A DNA stretch of 64,000 nt. Origin: CALCZU01 sp964396165 (GTDB lineage Bacteria; Bdellovibrionota; FAC87; UBA2466). The notes beneath the pieces are model-generated. The model searched no databases. It saw only the letters and a list, made by a program, of their open reading frames with translations, and was not told the DNA's origin. The stretch covers positions 1 through 64,000 of the forward strand of contig CAYNEF010000016.1 of NCBI GenBank assembly GCA_964396165.1, given 5' to 3'. The translations under genes were made by a program, and so were the position numbers. This document shows, one piece after another, positions 20,601 to 26,423 of this stretch (position 1 is the stretch's first letter; each line of letters opens with the position of its first letter).

Positions 20601-21771
20601 ATGTCAATGTTGGAAGGACAAGAGTTGCATCTACATCTTTTGCATCATAAATTCTTCCGCCGAGCAATGCGATCGCGCCTTGTGTAGAGCAATCAAGGCG
20701 TGAGGAGTTGTCGCCGGGCTGTACCGTGTAAGTAAACGTTAAGGTTTGTGTTCCCGAACCAGAAGTATAACTCGCAGTACCCGAAGAATTTAATTTAAGC
20801 GTTGGTGTTCCCTTCACCGTCACAGGGCCAGAAAAGGTGATGGAAAGTGGGATGACATCCGAGGCCCCAAATGTGCCGGACGTCGGAGTCGCTGTGACAT
20901 TTGTGATAGTGACATGATCCACAGCAACTGCGACTGTTTCAGATACATACGTAACTGGTTTGGAAGTAGTCGTAAAACCAGGATTGTTTGTATTCGTATT
21001 TACAAACGTGTCCATGCCGGCAGTAAGACCATTCGTCCATGCATCGTTTTGTAGATTGCTTCCACCATCCACTTTTACAGGGGTGGAATTTTTTGTTCCG
21101 TCTAGTTTTCCATCTTGTAAATCTTCAGCAAGTGCTGAGACTAAAGATTTGCCATCTACTCCAAGCGTATTTGCCTGTTGACTGAGTCCTGCCAAGACTA
21201 ATCCGTACTTTGCAGTTTCGCTTGTCGGATCTTCCGGCTTTTTTGTAGGATCAGCAGTTTTATCTGGTGCTAAAGTGATATCTGTCAGACCCGCCATGAC
21301 AGCAACGGTTTTATTTGCGGATTTTACTGTCGATTCGACAGAAGCTCCGCTTGCGATAAGAGAACGCGCGTACTGTGCTGCCATTTCCGTTAAAGCAGAA
21401 ATGTAGACTGTGCTACCGGATTTGGGTAAATCGCTTAACAGCGTACTCATGCTGAAGTTTCCAAGCGGAATTCTCACGCCAGTGGATTCTTCCAGATATT
21501 CCCCACCCGTAATTTTTGCACCGATGGGACCTGTGATGGGAGCGAAAGTCGCTGTAAGAAATCCGTCTTCTGTCGTACCCGTTGCAAGCACGGCTCCTTC
21601 ATTTCCCGTGGAATCTAGAGTAAAGACCGTAATCTTTCCGCCATTTACTGAGCCTTTCACCGCGATGAAATTAAGTACGTGATTGTTTCCCCGGTGATTG
21701 AGTCCCGTACCGCAACCAATAAAATAGAGACAAAAACTTAATAACAACCATTTTGTTGTTTTGTACATCAC
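8677..21771 (-). CDS. Giant GLUG-repeat surface lipoprotein (4364 aa)
   Basis: Signal peptide with lipobox (FIGC, Cys20) indicates a lipid-anchored exported protein. After an N-terminal region (about 35-270) come an Ig/cadherin-like segment (about 280-400), a fibronectin type III domain (about 405-490, starting PTAPTSLTAT) and a bacterial Ig-like domain (about 500-595). From about residue 600 to the end, eight tandem modules of about 455-500 residues follow, each opening with a GxGTxxxPYxI/A-type segment, carrying many G-G-L-V/I-G GLUG motifs, and closing with GWDF…W…YPxLQWQ. GLUG repeats are known from large surface and adhesin-like proteins. It starts with GTG ATG overlapping the stop of the upstream OmpA-family gene, so the two are cotranslated. 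Likely role is adhesion or surface display; ligand unknown. Confidence 0.9.
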   Translation of the reverse strand: MMYKTTKWLLLSFCLYFIGCGTGLNHRGNNHVLNFIAVKGSVNGGKITVFTLDSTGNEGAVLATGTTEDGFLTATFAPITGPIGAKITGGEYLEESTGVRIPLGNFSMSTLLSDLPKSGSTVYISALTEMAAQYARSLIASGASVESTVKSANKTVAVMAGLTDITLAPDKTADPTKKPEDPTSETAKYGLVLAGLSQQANTLGVDGKSLVSALAEDLQDGKLDGTKNSTPVKVDGGSNLQNDAWTNGLTAGMDTFVNTNTNNPGFTTTSKPVTYVSETVAVAVDHVTITNVTATPTSGTFGASDVIPLSITFSGPVTVKGTPTLKLNSSGTASYTSGSGTQTLTFTYTVQPGDNSSRLDCSTQGAIALLGGRIYDAKDVDATLVLPTLTSTGSLKSNTNIVINTVPTAPTSLTATNGDATVPLSWTAPTGYFGTVTYSVYRGTASGSQTLIASSLSTTSYSDTTVINDQTYYYVVKAVAPGGTSPASNEVSPSPYHPVFTSISFAVKSGSSDRLFNNGTSTTILRATTLDQRSIAFAGRSVTVAIPTNGGTITTNPVTSNSLGISDFTLTSSTTKGTYSFTASSSGITSNAISIIYDPCAEGYLTNTPFAAGKGSASSPYWICTRAQFNAINTNSAYTTRYFVLAQSISMSDGVTSVGNSSYPFRGSFDGQNYSLTGVSLTGSANNVGLFSYVNGGTIKNLTVSASSVSASAYNNVGVLIGYATGAVMLRNVSVSLSGAVTGAQYVGGLVGNLDTSANTVIIGSHASGAGSVTGSSSHVGGFAGNIQAGTVQNSYSSLTVSSIFNNSVAYVGGFAGKNAGVLSSSYSTGSVSTTTALAGQVGGLVGNNSGTINYFSYSSSSVSASGTTSQDVGALVGYNSGNISQSYSTGTVTAKADVGGLVGYHSGGTIQTSYSTSTVSGGGNNVGGLVGYSSSTINDCYASGNVSSSSSSGLAGAVGTIASGTVSRVYSTGAPTGSAVTNVGGLIGSNSGTLASGFWNTATSSQGTSAAGTGLSTAAMKNIVNYVSQGWDFGTVWQKSDATGYPIFQWQKTQTRPTVASLFNGGDGTVGTPYLISTAQQLGNVAYAIQLNAYARTAYYKMTTDIDLNGAEAPSPSIGCSSYPFSGKFDGQSHEIQNFSITGALNNVGLFGYIDAATIKDLTVNASTVSASSYDNVGAVIGYATGAVHLSNITLNLSGQVSGHSKVGGFAGYLNTNALSSMVSLSATNAASGSVLAADEHTGGLIGYMANGFLSYASSVLPVSSTSNSGTSNVGGLIGYLGAGRIQKCSSTGTVTNNTSGAGTVAGLVANFQGGTISTSYSTGAVSATSGSGQFGGLVGIMVGGTTINMKSYSTSSVTTNGSSSENVGGLVGYMFGGSISTSYSTGAVVGGSYVGGLIGQTTNSSPVVTGSYSTSNVTGTTSVGGLIGYVGGANSIADCYAQGSVTSNGGTIAAGAIGSFNGGTVNRIYSTGAVSGTTTTLKGCLGSIPNTTTQGGSWFWDTTTSGQGTSAGGRGVATAGMKTQSTFVNEGWDFNSVWQIPTGTGYPILQWQQNQTPLDIGTFFAGGDGSVSSPYQISNATQLQSLANMIQLDYGARFSYYKLTADIDLTGLPMPVIGTSTYPFSGVFDGFDHQIQNYSVTANSNYVGLFGYVDGGTIQNLTVTAGNITGGRYNYIGTVVGYATGLTTLSKVYVDLSGTLNGTQYVGGLAGQLDTTAGTIVSDCHVTGSGGVSGYTSGPGTSMYVGGLAGYFGYGNMDKSYATIPLTSVKNDLGGLLGRNHGIVTSSYSTGAVSTTQSSAYYIGGLIGYNDGTTDLKCYSTSNVTATTSGATKVAGISGYNGGTIKQSYSTGTVNSLDMVGGIVGRNSGNINQSYSSSAVTGTTKIGGIAGYNDAGLVSDCYASGSVTLNDSGVSAGSVVGEIAGGTYTHVFGYGAVTGGTGATSMGGFGGTIALVNKRLNGVFWDKNTSYTTSAGTTGYKSSYTGSSFGIATADLQKSSTFVAATYDFFSVWQLPAGGGQYPNFQWQQAQTPITIDTLFNAGSGTKSAPYEINTAIQLQNLAYAVQLGSTGQNSYYILTADIDLAGYISPIIGTSTYPFSGTFDGQSHSISNYQVTAVDDNTGLFGYVADGTIKNLTLNATAINGQDYNYVGTVVGQATTVQMTDVTVSLTGNVNGNSYVGGLIGRATTAPTVLTQCLVTDGGSGSISATSGTIGGLVGQFDGTGSQIDSSHSAIAVSTSGGTIGGLVGYLYNATIQSSFSTGTVAGGSTTGGIVGNNEGYVKNCYSTSSVSGSSSVGGLAGSDGGDYAPDGHIYQSYSTGSVTATSDNVGGLVGMHWNGTIDEAYSTGNVSGVTNIGGLIGYSRANVTDAYTTGNVTSTGDRLAGAIGWLESATVTRVYAANTLTGTVTYKGGFLGYRNGGSLSNCFWDSQVSGSGSVAGNNAGLSGATGNNTATMKTDTTFTNASWNFTTRWQIPPVVSYPVFQWQSVNLTGGIAALFNGGDGSEGDPYQVNTETQLNNMSTALQNSIAAQSAFYKLTSNITLSGAGPIIGTSTYPFTGTFDGNSKTISNYAPTVAANNAGLFGYVGTGALLKNFTLETTGVDGTGYSYVGSVVGRAVGPITLSKITVDLTGLIKGVNYVGGLVGAFDGGDIIQCIVGTSGGGSIAATGYSVGGLVGTMTAGGVVISRATIPVVSTVVTAAASIGGLVGSCGTNSTNYGAIVASYSTGNVTDNQTAGALGGLVGTNTSCAISQQSYATGNVSSNGAGSSIGGLVGSNNGIIRLCYATGTVAAANASDVGGLIGAHGGTLTKSYSTSNVSGDSNVGGLVGTVSSTITDCYATGSVSVATDKGGGAIGSLTSGTVSYIYSIGAVSGAGTNQGGLIGSASPTVYGGNWDADASGNATSSAGIAQTTANSKLAKTYVNQGWDFGTTWVRSAGTSYPIFQWQQANAPTAIATLFNGGTGTPASPFEINTAAQLQNLALAIQQSTIAQTASYVLTSDINVAATTKPIIGSAAYPFMGDFNGQGHAITNYSLVGNNDYTALFGYTKSATIRNFSLAVSTVSATKYNYVGTVVGYALNTNIINVPVTLSGAVSGRGYVGGLVGSSVNNSSTIATSLKNSPVIDGASGSVTATQTNLGGLAGVFTGSNNTLDECYTTIAITSTYAGASMVGGLVGENTGLIKNAHSTGNVTNNAASAGYVGGLVGTNGGTITGLSYSTSTVTTSLTTGIRVGGLTGNNSGTISNSYSTGSVTGYQYVGGLAGQNTGTIDQTYSTSATTGAVRVGGLIGETSGTVTDSYAKGTVVGDNGNYVGGAIGLYSGGSISRFSSVGAVSGTSATNIGGLVGANTTSGPTFGGVWDKDTSGISTNTGSGCSVLNYCGVPYSTTHMKEKITYTNNGWNFYNRWVMPTGAPAYPFLQWQQPLNPTAIGDLFNGGAGTSASPYDIATAAQLENFAYAVQMGTVGQGAYYSLSADINVSGRQMPVIGNAANPFSGYFNGNNHTISNYAAIATEHYTGLFGYVSGGTIQNLTMNVSSLDGASYNYIGSVVGYASGNTLINNVTVNLSGDLKGNQYVGGFAGSLSLGTSGVVKNCHVYNASAGTVTGNYQTGGFAGYLSGGLITQSHAAVPATSVKTSDVYLGGFVGQSSGTISHSYSTGAVTDNTSGAQRVGGFVGDNAGTINDKSYSTSTVSASTASNYVGGLVGVNSGTVTMSYATGSVTGYDYAGGLVGYNSGNTTQTYATGAVSGHNVVGGLVGSMANGSLYDSYATGAASISSGDVGGAIGNMGGGTVYRIYSTGTVTGSGNAGGLVGNGSGGYLYNSVWDTTTSGQSSSARGNGFATSLMKKSALYASRHWDFKLTWQIVSGSYPTLQWQSSESLPALAGLFAAGEGTKTSPFEISTSDQLGNMAYAMQVYADAQTAYYVLTTDINLTGAISPVIGSNNGTFSYPFKGFFDGQGHTISNYSITANADYIGLFGYVDGATIQNFDFTVSNITGTAAGSNTGPSYIGGVVGYATGLVDFYDIGVTHSGTISGYSYVGGFAGKLDVSAHSIFESCTVVNGGSGAVSASRDYIGGFSGNLAAGLILNSSSEISATSSYANADVYVGGFVGSNSGTISSSYSTGAATDNSGSVNYIGGFTGNNIGTINKQSYATGAVSASSNTNYVGGLAGANSGTLNQVYATGSVAGYNYVGGLVGNHSGGGSLSESYATGAITSSANYAGGLVGNANAVISDSYARGNVACSGGNYAGGAVGYINNAITVSRIYSTGAVSGSSGNKGGLVGNYGGTGTVTNGFWDTTTSSNGSSALGTGNNTMNMQTASTYSTWTVDPSVCALATPDPNYTWKFTAVSGVYPILGWQ
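8680..19990 (-). repeat. Eight tandem ~1.4-kb GLUG modules within the giant gene
   Basis: Module starts fall near 19970, 18590, 17085, 15655, 14270, 12885, 11460 and 10095 (plus-strand coordinates, read leftward), a period of about 1370-1500 bases. The modules align along their whole length at the protein level but differ at many DNA positions, so they are diverged duplicates rather than recent copies. Module 1 has the most divergent opening (PYWICTRAQF rather than PYxI) and may be the oldest or a cap. Confidence 0.85.
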
Positions 21772-22826
21772 GGTTTGTCCTCCGTTTTGTAAGATCGATT
21801 TACGGCTTGTAACTTCTCAGCCAATTCTTTTGCGTTTTTTGAATCTGCGGTTACTGATAATTCGACTCTGCGGTTGTGACTTCTTCCTTGTGGAGTATCA
21901 TTTGTTTCCACTGGTTCTTTTGAACCAGCGCCCCGAACTTTTATTTTATTAGGCTGGATTCCTTGTTGCTTCATAATTTCTGCAACAGTATGAGCGCGAG
22001 AAAGAGATAATTCGTCGTTTTTAGCAGAAGTACCGACGTTATCCGTGTGGCCTGAGATGGATATTTCTGACCACTGCTCATTGAATGACTTAAATACTTT
22101 TGCGAGTGCAGAAAGATACTCTTGCCCTGACTTTGCCAATGCAGATTTATTGTGGGCAAATCTTATTCGGCTCGAATCAAGAGTTAATTTGAGTCCTTCG
22201 GATGTCATTTTAACTTCTGAAGTTTTTATCGGCGTTGGAGCGGGCATGGCGACGGGCACTTGCTTTGATTCCTGCACGGCAACCACTTTCTCCCTATCAG
22301 AACATAATCTAAATTCGAAACCGATAAGTGCTTGCAGTGTGGGAAAATCCTGAACGCGTACATACTCTAATGCCCCACGCATTGTTTCTAAAAAAGGAAT
22401 GAACGAACTTTTAAAATGATATGAGAGTCCTACTCCTGCCATCGGACTTATGCCGACTTCTTTTGTCCAATGCTGCACACCTACCGATAGGTCCATCGCA
22501 AGGTTTGGTACAAATTTATATTCCAAACGTTCGGCTGCATAGATAGCCCAGAACTGAGTTTCAGGTGTGTGTAAATAGGTTGCTCCTAAATCTGTAAGGA
22601 GAGAAAACTTATTGTTCAAACGATAGGCTGGCGAAAATAGAGGAAGTCCCGAGTAACTGGTTGAACCAGGATCCTGCAGATAAGCCGTAGCATAAAGACC
22701 GAATCTTGCTAGTTCTAAGCGAGGATAATCAGTTTCTTGCGCTAATAAAAACCGCGCAGAAAAAGACATCAGAATGAAAATGAAAAAAAACGAACGCATC
22801 CGTGTTCGAAAAAACAGATCTTCCAT
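21768..22826 (-). CDS. OmpA-family outer-membrane/peptidoglycan-binding protein
   Basis: 352 residues. An N-terminal signal region is followed by about 140 residues with alternating aromatic strands (LSVGVQHW, GVGLSYHF) that look like a small outer-membrane barrel, then a Pro-rich linker and a C-terminal OmpA domain (about 205-335). The OmpA domain has the SGHTDNVG motif and the Asn-Arg-Arg-Val-Glu signature (HNRRVELSV) that bind diaminopimelate in peptidoglycan. The ATG at 22826 has AGG upstream; an alternative ATG at 22799 would shorten the charged N-terminus but has no Shine-Dalgarno. Its stop overlaps the start of the giant GLUG lipoprotein, suggesting it helps anchor or export that protein. 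Confidence 0.88.
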   Translation of the reverse strand: MEDLFFRTRMRSFFFIFILMSFSARFLLAQETDYPRLELARFGLYATAYLQDPGSTSYSGLPLFSPAYRLNNKFSLLTDLGATYLHTPETQFWAIYAAERLEYKFVPNLAMDLSVGVQHWTKEVGISPMAGVGLSYHFKSSFIPFLETMRGALEYVRVQDFPTLQALIGFEFRLCSDREKVVAVQESKQVPVAMPAPTPIKTSEVKMTSEGLKLTLDSSRIRFAHNKSALAKSGQEYLSALAKVFKSFNEQWSEISISGHTDNVGTSAKNDELSLSRAHTVAEIMKQQGIQPNKIKVRGAGSKEPVETNDTPQGRSHNRRVELSVTADSKNAKELAEKLQAVNRSYKTEDKP

Positions 22827-22978
22827 GATTAGACACCTATCAAGATTTATCGGTGTTCTTCATGAATAGAATTAGGTACTTCGCAATGCTTTTAACGCTT
22901 CACGACACCTATTTAAATAGGAATAATGATTACAATAGGTAAGGCAAACTTTACTAAGATGCGTCAATGCAAAAAGGC

Positions 22979-23049
22979 AAAAAGGTGTCTGTCTACTTTT
23001 CACCAAGCCTACAAGAGAGGTAAGTGAAAAAGTACCCAGACACCTTTTA
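22979..23049. repeat. Long imperfect hairpin (REP-like)
   Basis: Left arm AAAAAGGTGTCTG…TACTTTTCAC and right arm GTGAAAAAGTA…CAGACACCTTTT pair over about 25 positions with a few mismatches and a loop of roughly 20 bases. It sits between the end of the lipoprotein gene at 23072 and the OmpA gene start. Such AAAAGGTGTCTG/CAGACACCTTTT arms resemble dispersed intergenic palindromes; it could also terminate the lipoprotein transcript. Confidence 0.6.
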
Positions 23050-23071
23050 AGTAATTCGTTTAATTCAATAA

Positions 23072-24337
23072 TTATTTGCAGTAGCAAGCAAGAGTGCGAT
23101 CAGTACCGTCATTATCTTTCACTTGCCCGTTCATATAGCAATAGCCATTTGTGCTAGTTGCGTTGTTGACGGAAGTAAGAGCATAACAACCTGTACCCCA
23201 GCATCCATAGGACAAACCGATACCGGCGTCTTGCGCAGATTTAACATATACTTCGCCCGATACGCAGTAGGCGCCTTCTGGAGAAGCAACGTTTGTTTTA
23301 CCTATGCTGCTGCAGTAGTTAGGACAATTTTGATTGAGTGCTGAATACCAGCGAGCTGCAATGTATTTTTTAAGTCCCAATGCCACATTCACGGAAGTCA
23401 AATTACCTGTAGCATCGTAGATACATGCACGGTAACTAAATACGCTGCCTGCTTCAGAAGCAACGGCTGTGTCTACGAAAGTAAAATCTGCGAATGACGT
23501 AAGGCTTGTTACAGTTGTTCCATCCGTGCAATTTACATCTGGAGCAGAAGCACCAGCAAGTCTACGGATGTCCATGCGTTTGTAATCAGCTACAGTCGTA
23601 GGGTATTTGATAGTAAGTGCAATCGTTGCATCTACGCTTGTTGTGCCTTGATCAAATTGGATAAGAGGATCGGGTGATTTTGCATCACGCGCGATAATCG
23701 CTGCGACACCGGCTTCACGACCGAGTTTTCCTTGTGTATCGTACAAACACACGCGGTAACTGAATGTCTGGCCCGTTTCAGACAATGTATCATCGTGATA
23801 AACGAGATAGCGATCGGCATAAAAAGGTCCTGAGAAATCAAGAACAGTCAATCCATCCGCACATGTAGCAGGCACGATGGCTCCTGGTAGTCTTCTTAAA
23901 ACAAGTCTTCCAATTGCGGATACATCTGACGGCATTAAATAATAGTGATCGATCATGCGGTGTAGAGAGCCAGTTTCTGCATGAGCGTTGACAAAAGGAA
24001 TTACTAAATTGGTTGTGGTTGTCGTATTTGTATTGTTCGTTGTTGTTACGGTGGAAGTATTCACCCAATTATAAACTACTGTTTGAAGTACGGTGTTTGT
24101 CGTACCCGTAGTACTGGTCGTTGTTGTACTCGTCCATGTTGTATTGGAATTTAAATCTGTATTTGTATTAGTGGTAAGTACACCAGATCCTGAAGTGCCG
24201 GTAGAAGCAGTGCTGCCGGATTGTGTTTGCGTCCCTTTAGTCGTAATGACGGCAATGCTACCTTTTCTCGAAGTCCCGCAAGAGATGAGAAAAGCGGTAA
24301 ACAAAACTGCGATGATGTAGAGTCTTCGTTGCTTCAT
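23072..24337 (-). CDS. Lipoprotein with Thr-rich stalk and Cys-rich C-terminus, unknown function
   Basis: 421 residues from the ATG at 24337, picked because AGAGG lies 8 bases upstream and it opens with a signal peptide and lipobox (LISC). An upstream GTG (24538) would add 67 residues without a signal. Residues about 25-120 are a low-complexity Thr/Ser/Asn stalk (TTNTNTTTT). Two repeats of about 90 residues follow, each with an RRL(P/A)GA…C.DG…FSYRxCxYD pattern (about 140-235 and 245-340), resembling fibronectin III-like folds. The C-terminal 90 residues hold about 10 Cys (QNCPNYCSS, SYGCWGTGCY, LACYC). Probably a stalked surface lipoprotein. It lies in the same direction as, and upstream of, the OmpA-GLUG pair. 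Confidence 0.8.
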   Translation of the reverse strand: MKQRRLYIIAVLFTAFLISCGTSRKGSIAVITTKGTQTQSGSTASTGTSGSGVLTTNTNTDLNSNTTWTSTTTTSTTGTTNTVLQTVVYNWVNTSTVTTTNNTNTTTTTNLVIPFVNAHAETGSLHRMIDHYYLMPSDVSAIGRLVLRRLPGAIVPATCADGLTVLDFSGPFYADRYLVYHDDTLSETGQTFSYRVCLYDTQGKLGREAGVAAIIARDAKSPDPLIQFDQGTTSVDATIALTIKYPTTVADYKRMDIRRLAGASAPDVNCTDGTTVTSLTSFADFTFVDTAVASEAGSVFSYRACIYDATGNLTSVNVALGLKKYIAARWYSALNQNCPNYCSSIGKTNVASPEGAYCVSGEVYVKSAQDAGIGLSYGCWGTGCYALTSVNNATSTNGYCYMNGQVKDNDGTDRTLACYCK

Positions 24338-24467
24338 AAAAAAATGCCTCTGATAAATTGTAAGTGCATTCAGTTTGTCTGATCCGTGGTTGCAAAACCA
24401 CTTACTTATTTGGCGCGCTCGTAACCCATTGAAAAATATAGGCTTTTTATGGTGGGTTTTAAAAGGT

Positions 24468-25676
24468 CTACCGGGAAGCCTTTTTAAGTGACTTGTCACA
24501 AATACGTATTTTTGCATGAAAAGCTTCGCGCCATTCACTCCAGCCTCGCACCCCGTCCCCTTTTTCAGGGATATTGCGAATGTAGTTTTTAGGATCGACT
24601 CCTGCTTCAGTTAAATACTTCACAAAACTTTTTGCGGCCTCTTCCGGCTTGGGTGTAATGCCTTTCATAAAGTTATCGCTAAGTGTGAGTAGCCCCTGCT
24701 TTTTAATCCAATTGAGTCGCCCCATTACCATCTCAGCGTCCCAGACGACTTCTTCTGCACTGCCTTGTGCACGCAAATGGCGCGTTTCAACTGTTGCACT
24801 TTTGTCAGTCACCTCGGCAAAATTCACATACGCTTCATAACCTGCCCATGTTGAATGTGGGTCAATGTTACTTAAATCTAAATCCGCCATTCGCATCATA
24901 TTCAATTGCAAATAACGCTGAGCCATCAGTTTTTTTGCGCCCGCTGGCTTTCCTTCAAATAAAACAGAATCGACAAAAGCGGTCGCAAGCTCAGTCGGTG
25001 TTTCAAATTTTCCCTTATCTGCTTTTTCAATCAGTTTTTTAAAGGCGTCTCTTTGGCTTTTTTTCATTTTGTAGAGTGGAGTCGCATTTTCAGCATCGTT
25101 TTCGAGAGCACCGCTTGCAAGTTCCGTATGGTTAGCCATATCGGCCATGAAATTTCTGAGTAGCCTTACGTCATTTCCAAAGGCAGAAAGCGCTCCTAAA
25201 TGAATATGGCCTCCCCCAAAAGCACGGTGAGGTGTCAGTCCGCTTTCTTTCATCAAATCAAAAATATCTTTTTGAATGCGTTTTTTATTTTTCTTTAACT
25301 CAGAGATAGTCATGGGTTTAGGAATGACTTCAAGACAGGCAGGATCCATGGTTACATCGTAATAGAATCCATCTTTGTACCTTACTCTAAAATAATCGTC
25401 AGACCATTTACTTCCATTTTCATAGTAGCGGATAGATTGGATATCGGATCTTCCCTGCATCAACTCTTTTGCTTTGTTATATGCATTGAGCATCGCTTCT
25501 TCATTTTCCGTACTATAAGGGAAGTTTCCGCTCTCGCCGTGCTCTTCGGATAGTTGTTGGGGCAAGCTTGTAAATGTCAGCTCAAAACCCATCGTAGGTT
25601 CTTTGGCTGGCTTTAAGTTGGGCTCAGCGAAAAGTAGAGAGCCAAACGAAAGTAAAATGAAGAGAAAACTGCGCAT
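24468..25676 (-). CDS. Exported amidoligase-like protein
   Basis: 402 residues from ATG 25676, which begins a signal peptide (MRSFLFILLSFGSLLFA); the frame is open for 57 more codons upstream without a signal. The protein has the three spaced elements expected of the COOH-NH2 ligase (glutamine-synthetase-like) fold: GFELTF near the start, a GGGHIHLG loop at about 190, and TVETRHLR at about 315. In amidoligases the matching Glu, His-x-His and Glu-x-Arg bind ATP and metal. A periplasmic location would be odd for an ATP-dependent ligase, so it may bind peptides or be a degenerate relative. No partner peptide-synthesis genes are adjacent. Confidence 0.6.
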   Translation of the reverse strand: MRSFLFILLSFGSLLFAEPNLKPAKEPTMGFELTFTSLPQQLSEEHGESGNFPYSTENEEAMLNAYNKAKELMQGRSDIQSIRYYENGSKWSDDYFRVRYKDGFYYDVTMDPACLEVIPKPMTISELKKNKKRIQKDIFDLMKESGLTPHRAFGGGHIHLGALSAFGNDVRLLRNFMADMANHTELASGALENDAENATPLYKMKKSQRDAFKKLIEKADKGKFETPTELATAFVDSVLFEGKPAGAKKLMAQRYLQLNMMRMADLDLSNIDPHSTWAGYEAYVNFAEVTDKSATVETRHLRAQGSAEEVVWDAEMVMGRLNWIKKQGLLTLSDNFMKGITPKPEEAAKSFVKYLTEAGVDPKNYIRNIPEKGDGVRGWSEWREAFHAKIRICDKSLKKASR

Positions 25677-25893
25677 CTGTCCCCGAACAAGTTTAGTAAT
25701 GTGTGTATTATCTGCAAAAACATTGCCCGAGCACCTCTGAAGAAACCTCATGAATACATAAGCTAAGTTCGCTAGAACCAAAGCCGTTTTTGTAAGCAGA
25801 AGGAATACATTGTCCAGCCTCGAAGACAGTGCACAATAACTATTCAAGTTCGTAAACTTGGCAAATAGACAAGGAGCGTGCTAAAAATGCTTC

Positions 25894-26400
25894 ATGATAT
25901 ACGAATTCATTCCGCAATTTAGCAAGATGTTAAACAACCTATCCGCCATTTTAGATAAGGCACAAGTCTATTCTGATCAAAAGAAAATTGAATCGACGGT
26001 ATTATTAAACAGCCGCCTCGCAGCAGACCAGTTTAACTTAACAAGACAGGTGCAAACCACTTGTGACATGGCAAAAGCATATGCTTCGAAACTCACGGAA
26101 AAACAAGCTCCAGTAAATCCAGACACGGAAACGACCATTGCGGAGTTAAAACAACGCATTCAATCGACGATTCAATTTTTAAATACGATCAAGCCCGAAG
26201 ACTTCAAAGGTTGGGAATCCAGAAAAATTACAAATCCCCGCCGCGAAGGAAAGTATTTACCGGCAAATGAATATGCCCTTCAGCATGCAATCCCCAACTT
26301 CTATTTTCATATGACTACTGCCTATTCCATTCTAAGACACAACGGAATTGAGATTGGAAAAAAAGACTACTTAGGCGAAATCAACTACCGCCCACTTTAA
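25894..26400 (+). CDS. DUF1993 (DinB/YfiT-like) family protein
   Basis: 168 residues matching the DUF1993 pattern throughout: a first helix with MLNNLSAILDKAQ, a central ADQFNLTRQVQ segment, and the C-terminal NFYFHMTTAYSILRHNG helix, with His residues in positions typical of the DinB-like four-helix bundle. Members are small cytosolic proteins of unknown biochemical role, length about 165-170. It is divergent from the amidoligase-like gene, with 217 bases between them. GGAG lies 17 bases before the ATG, which is longer than usual. Confidence 0.8.
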   Translation: MIYEFIPQFSKMLNNLSAILDKAQVYSDQKKIESTVLLNSRLAADQFNLTRQVQTTCDMAKAYASKLTEKQAPVNPDTETTIAELKQRIQSTIQFLNTIKPEDFKGWESRKITNPRREGKYLPANEYALQHAIPNFYFHMTTAYSILRHNGIEIGKKDYLGEINYRPL

Positions 26401-26423
26401 ATCCTTTTAAGTACAGATGACAA

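Noticed and set aside
8677..21771. Assembly artefact as the source of eight tandem modules
   Set aside because: The modules differ from one another at many positions and lengths vary from about 455 to 500 residues, so they are not collapsed or copied reads; the frame is continuous.
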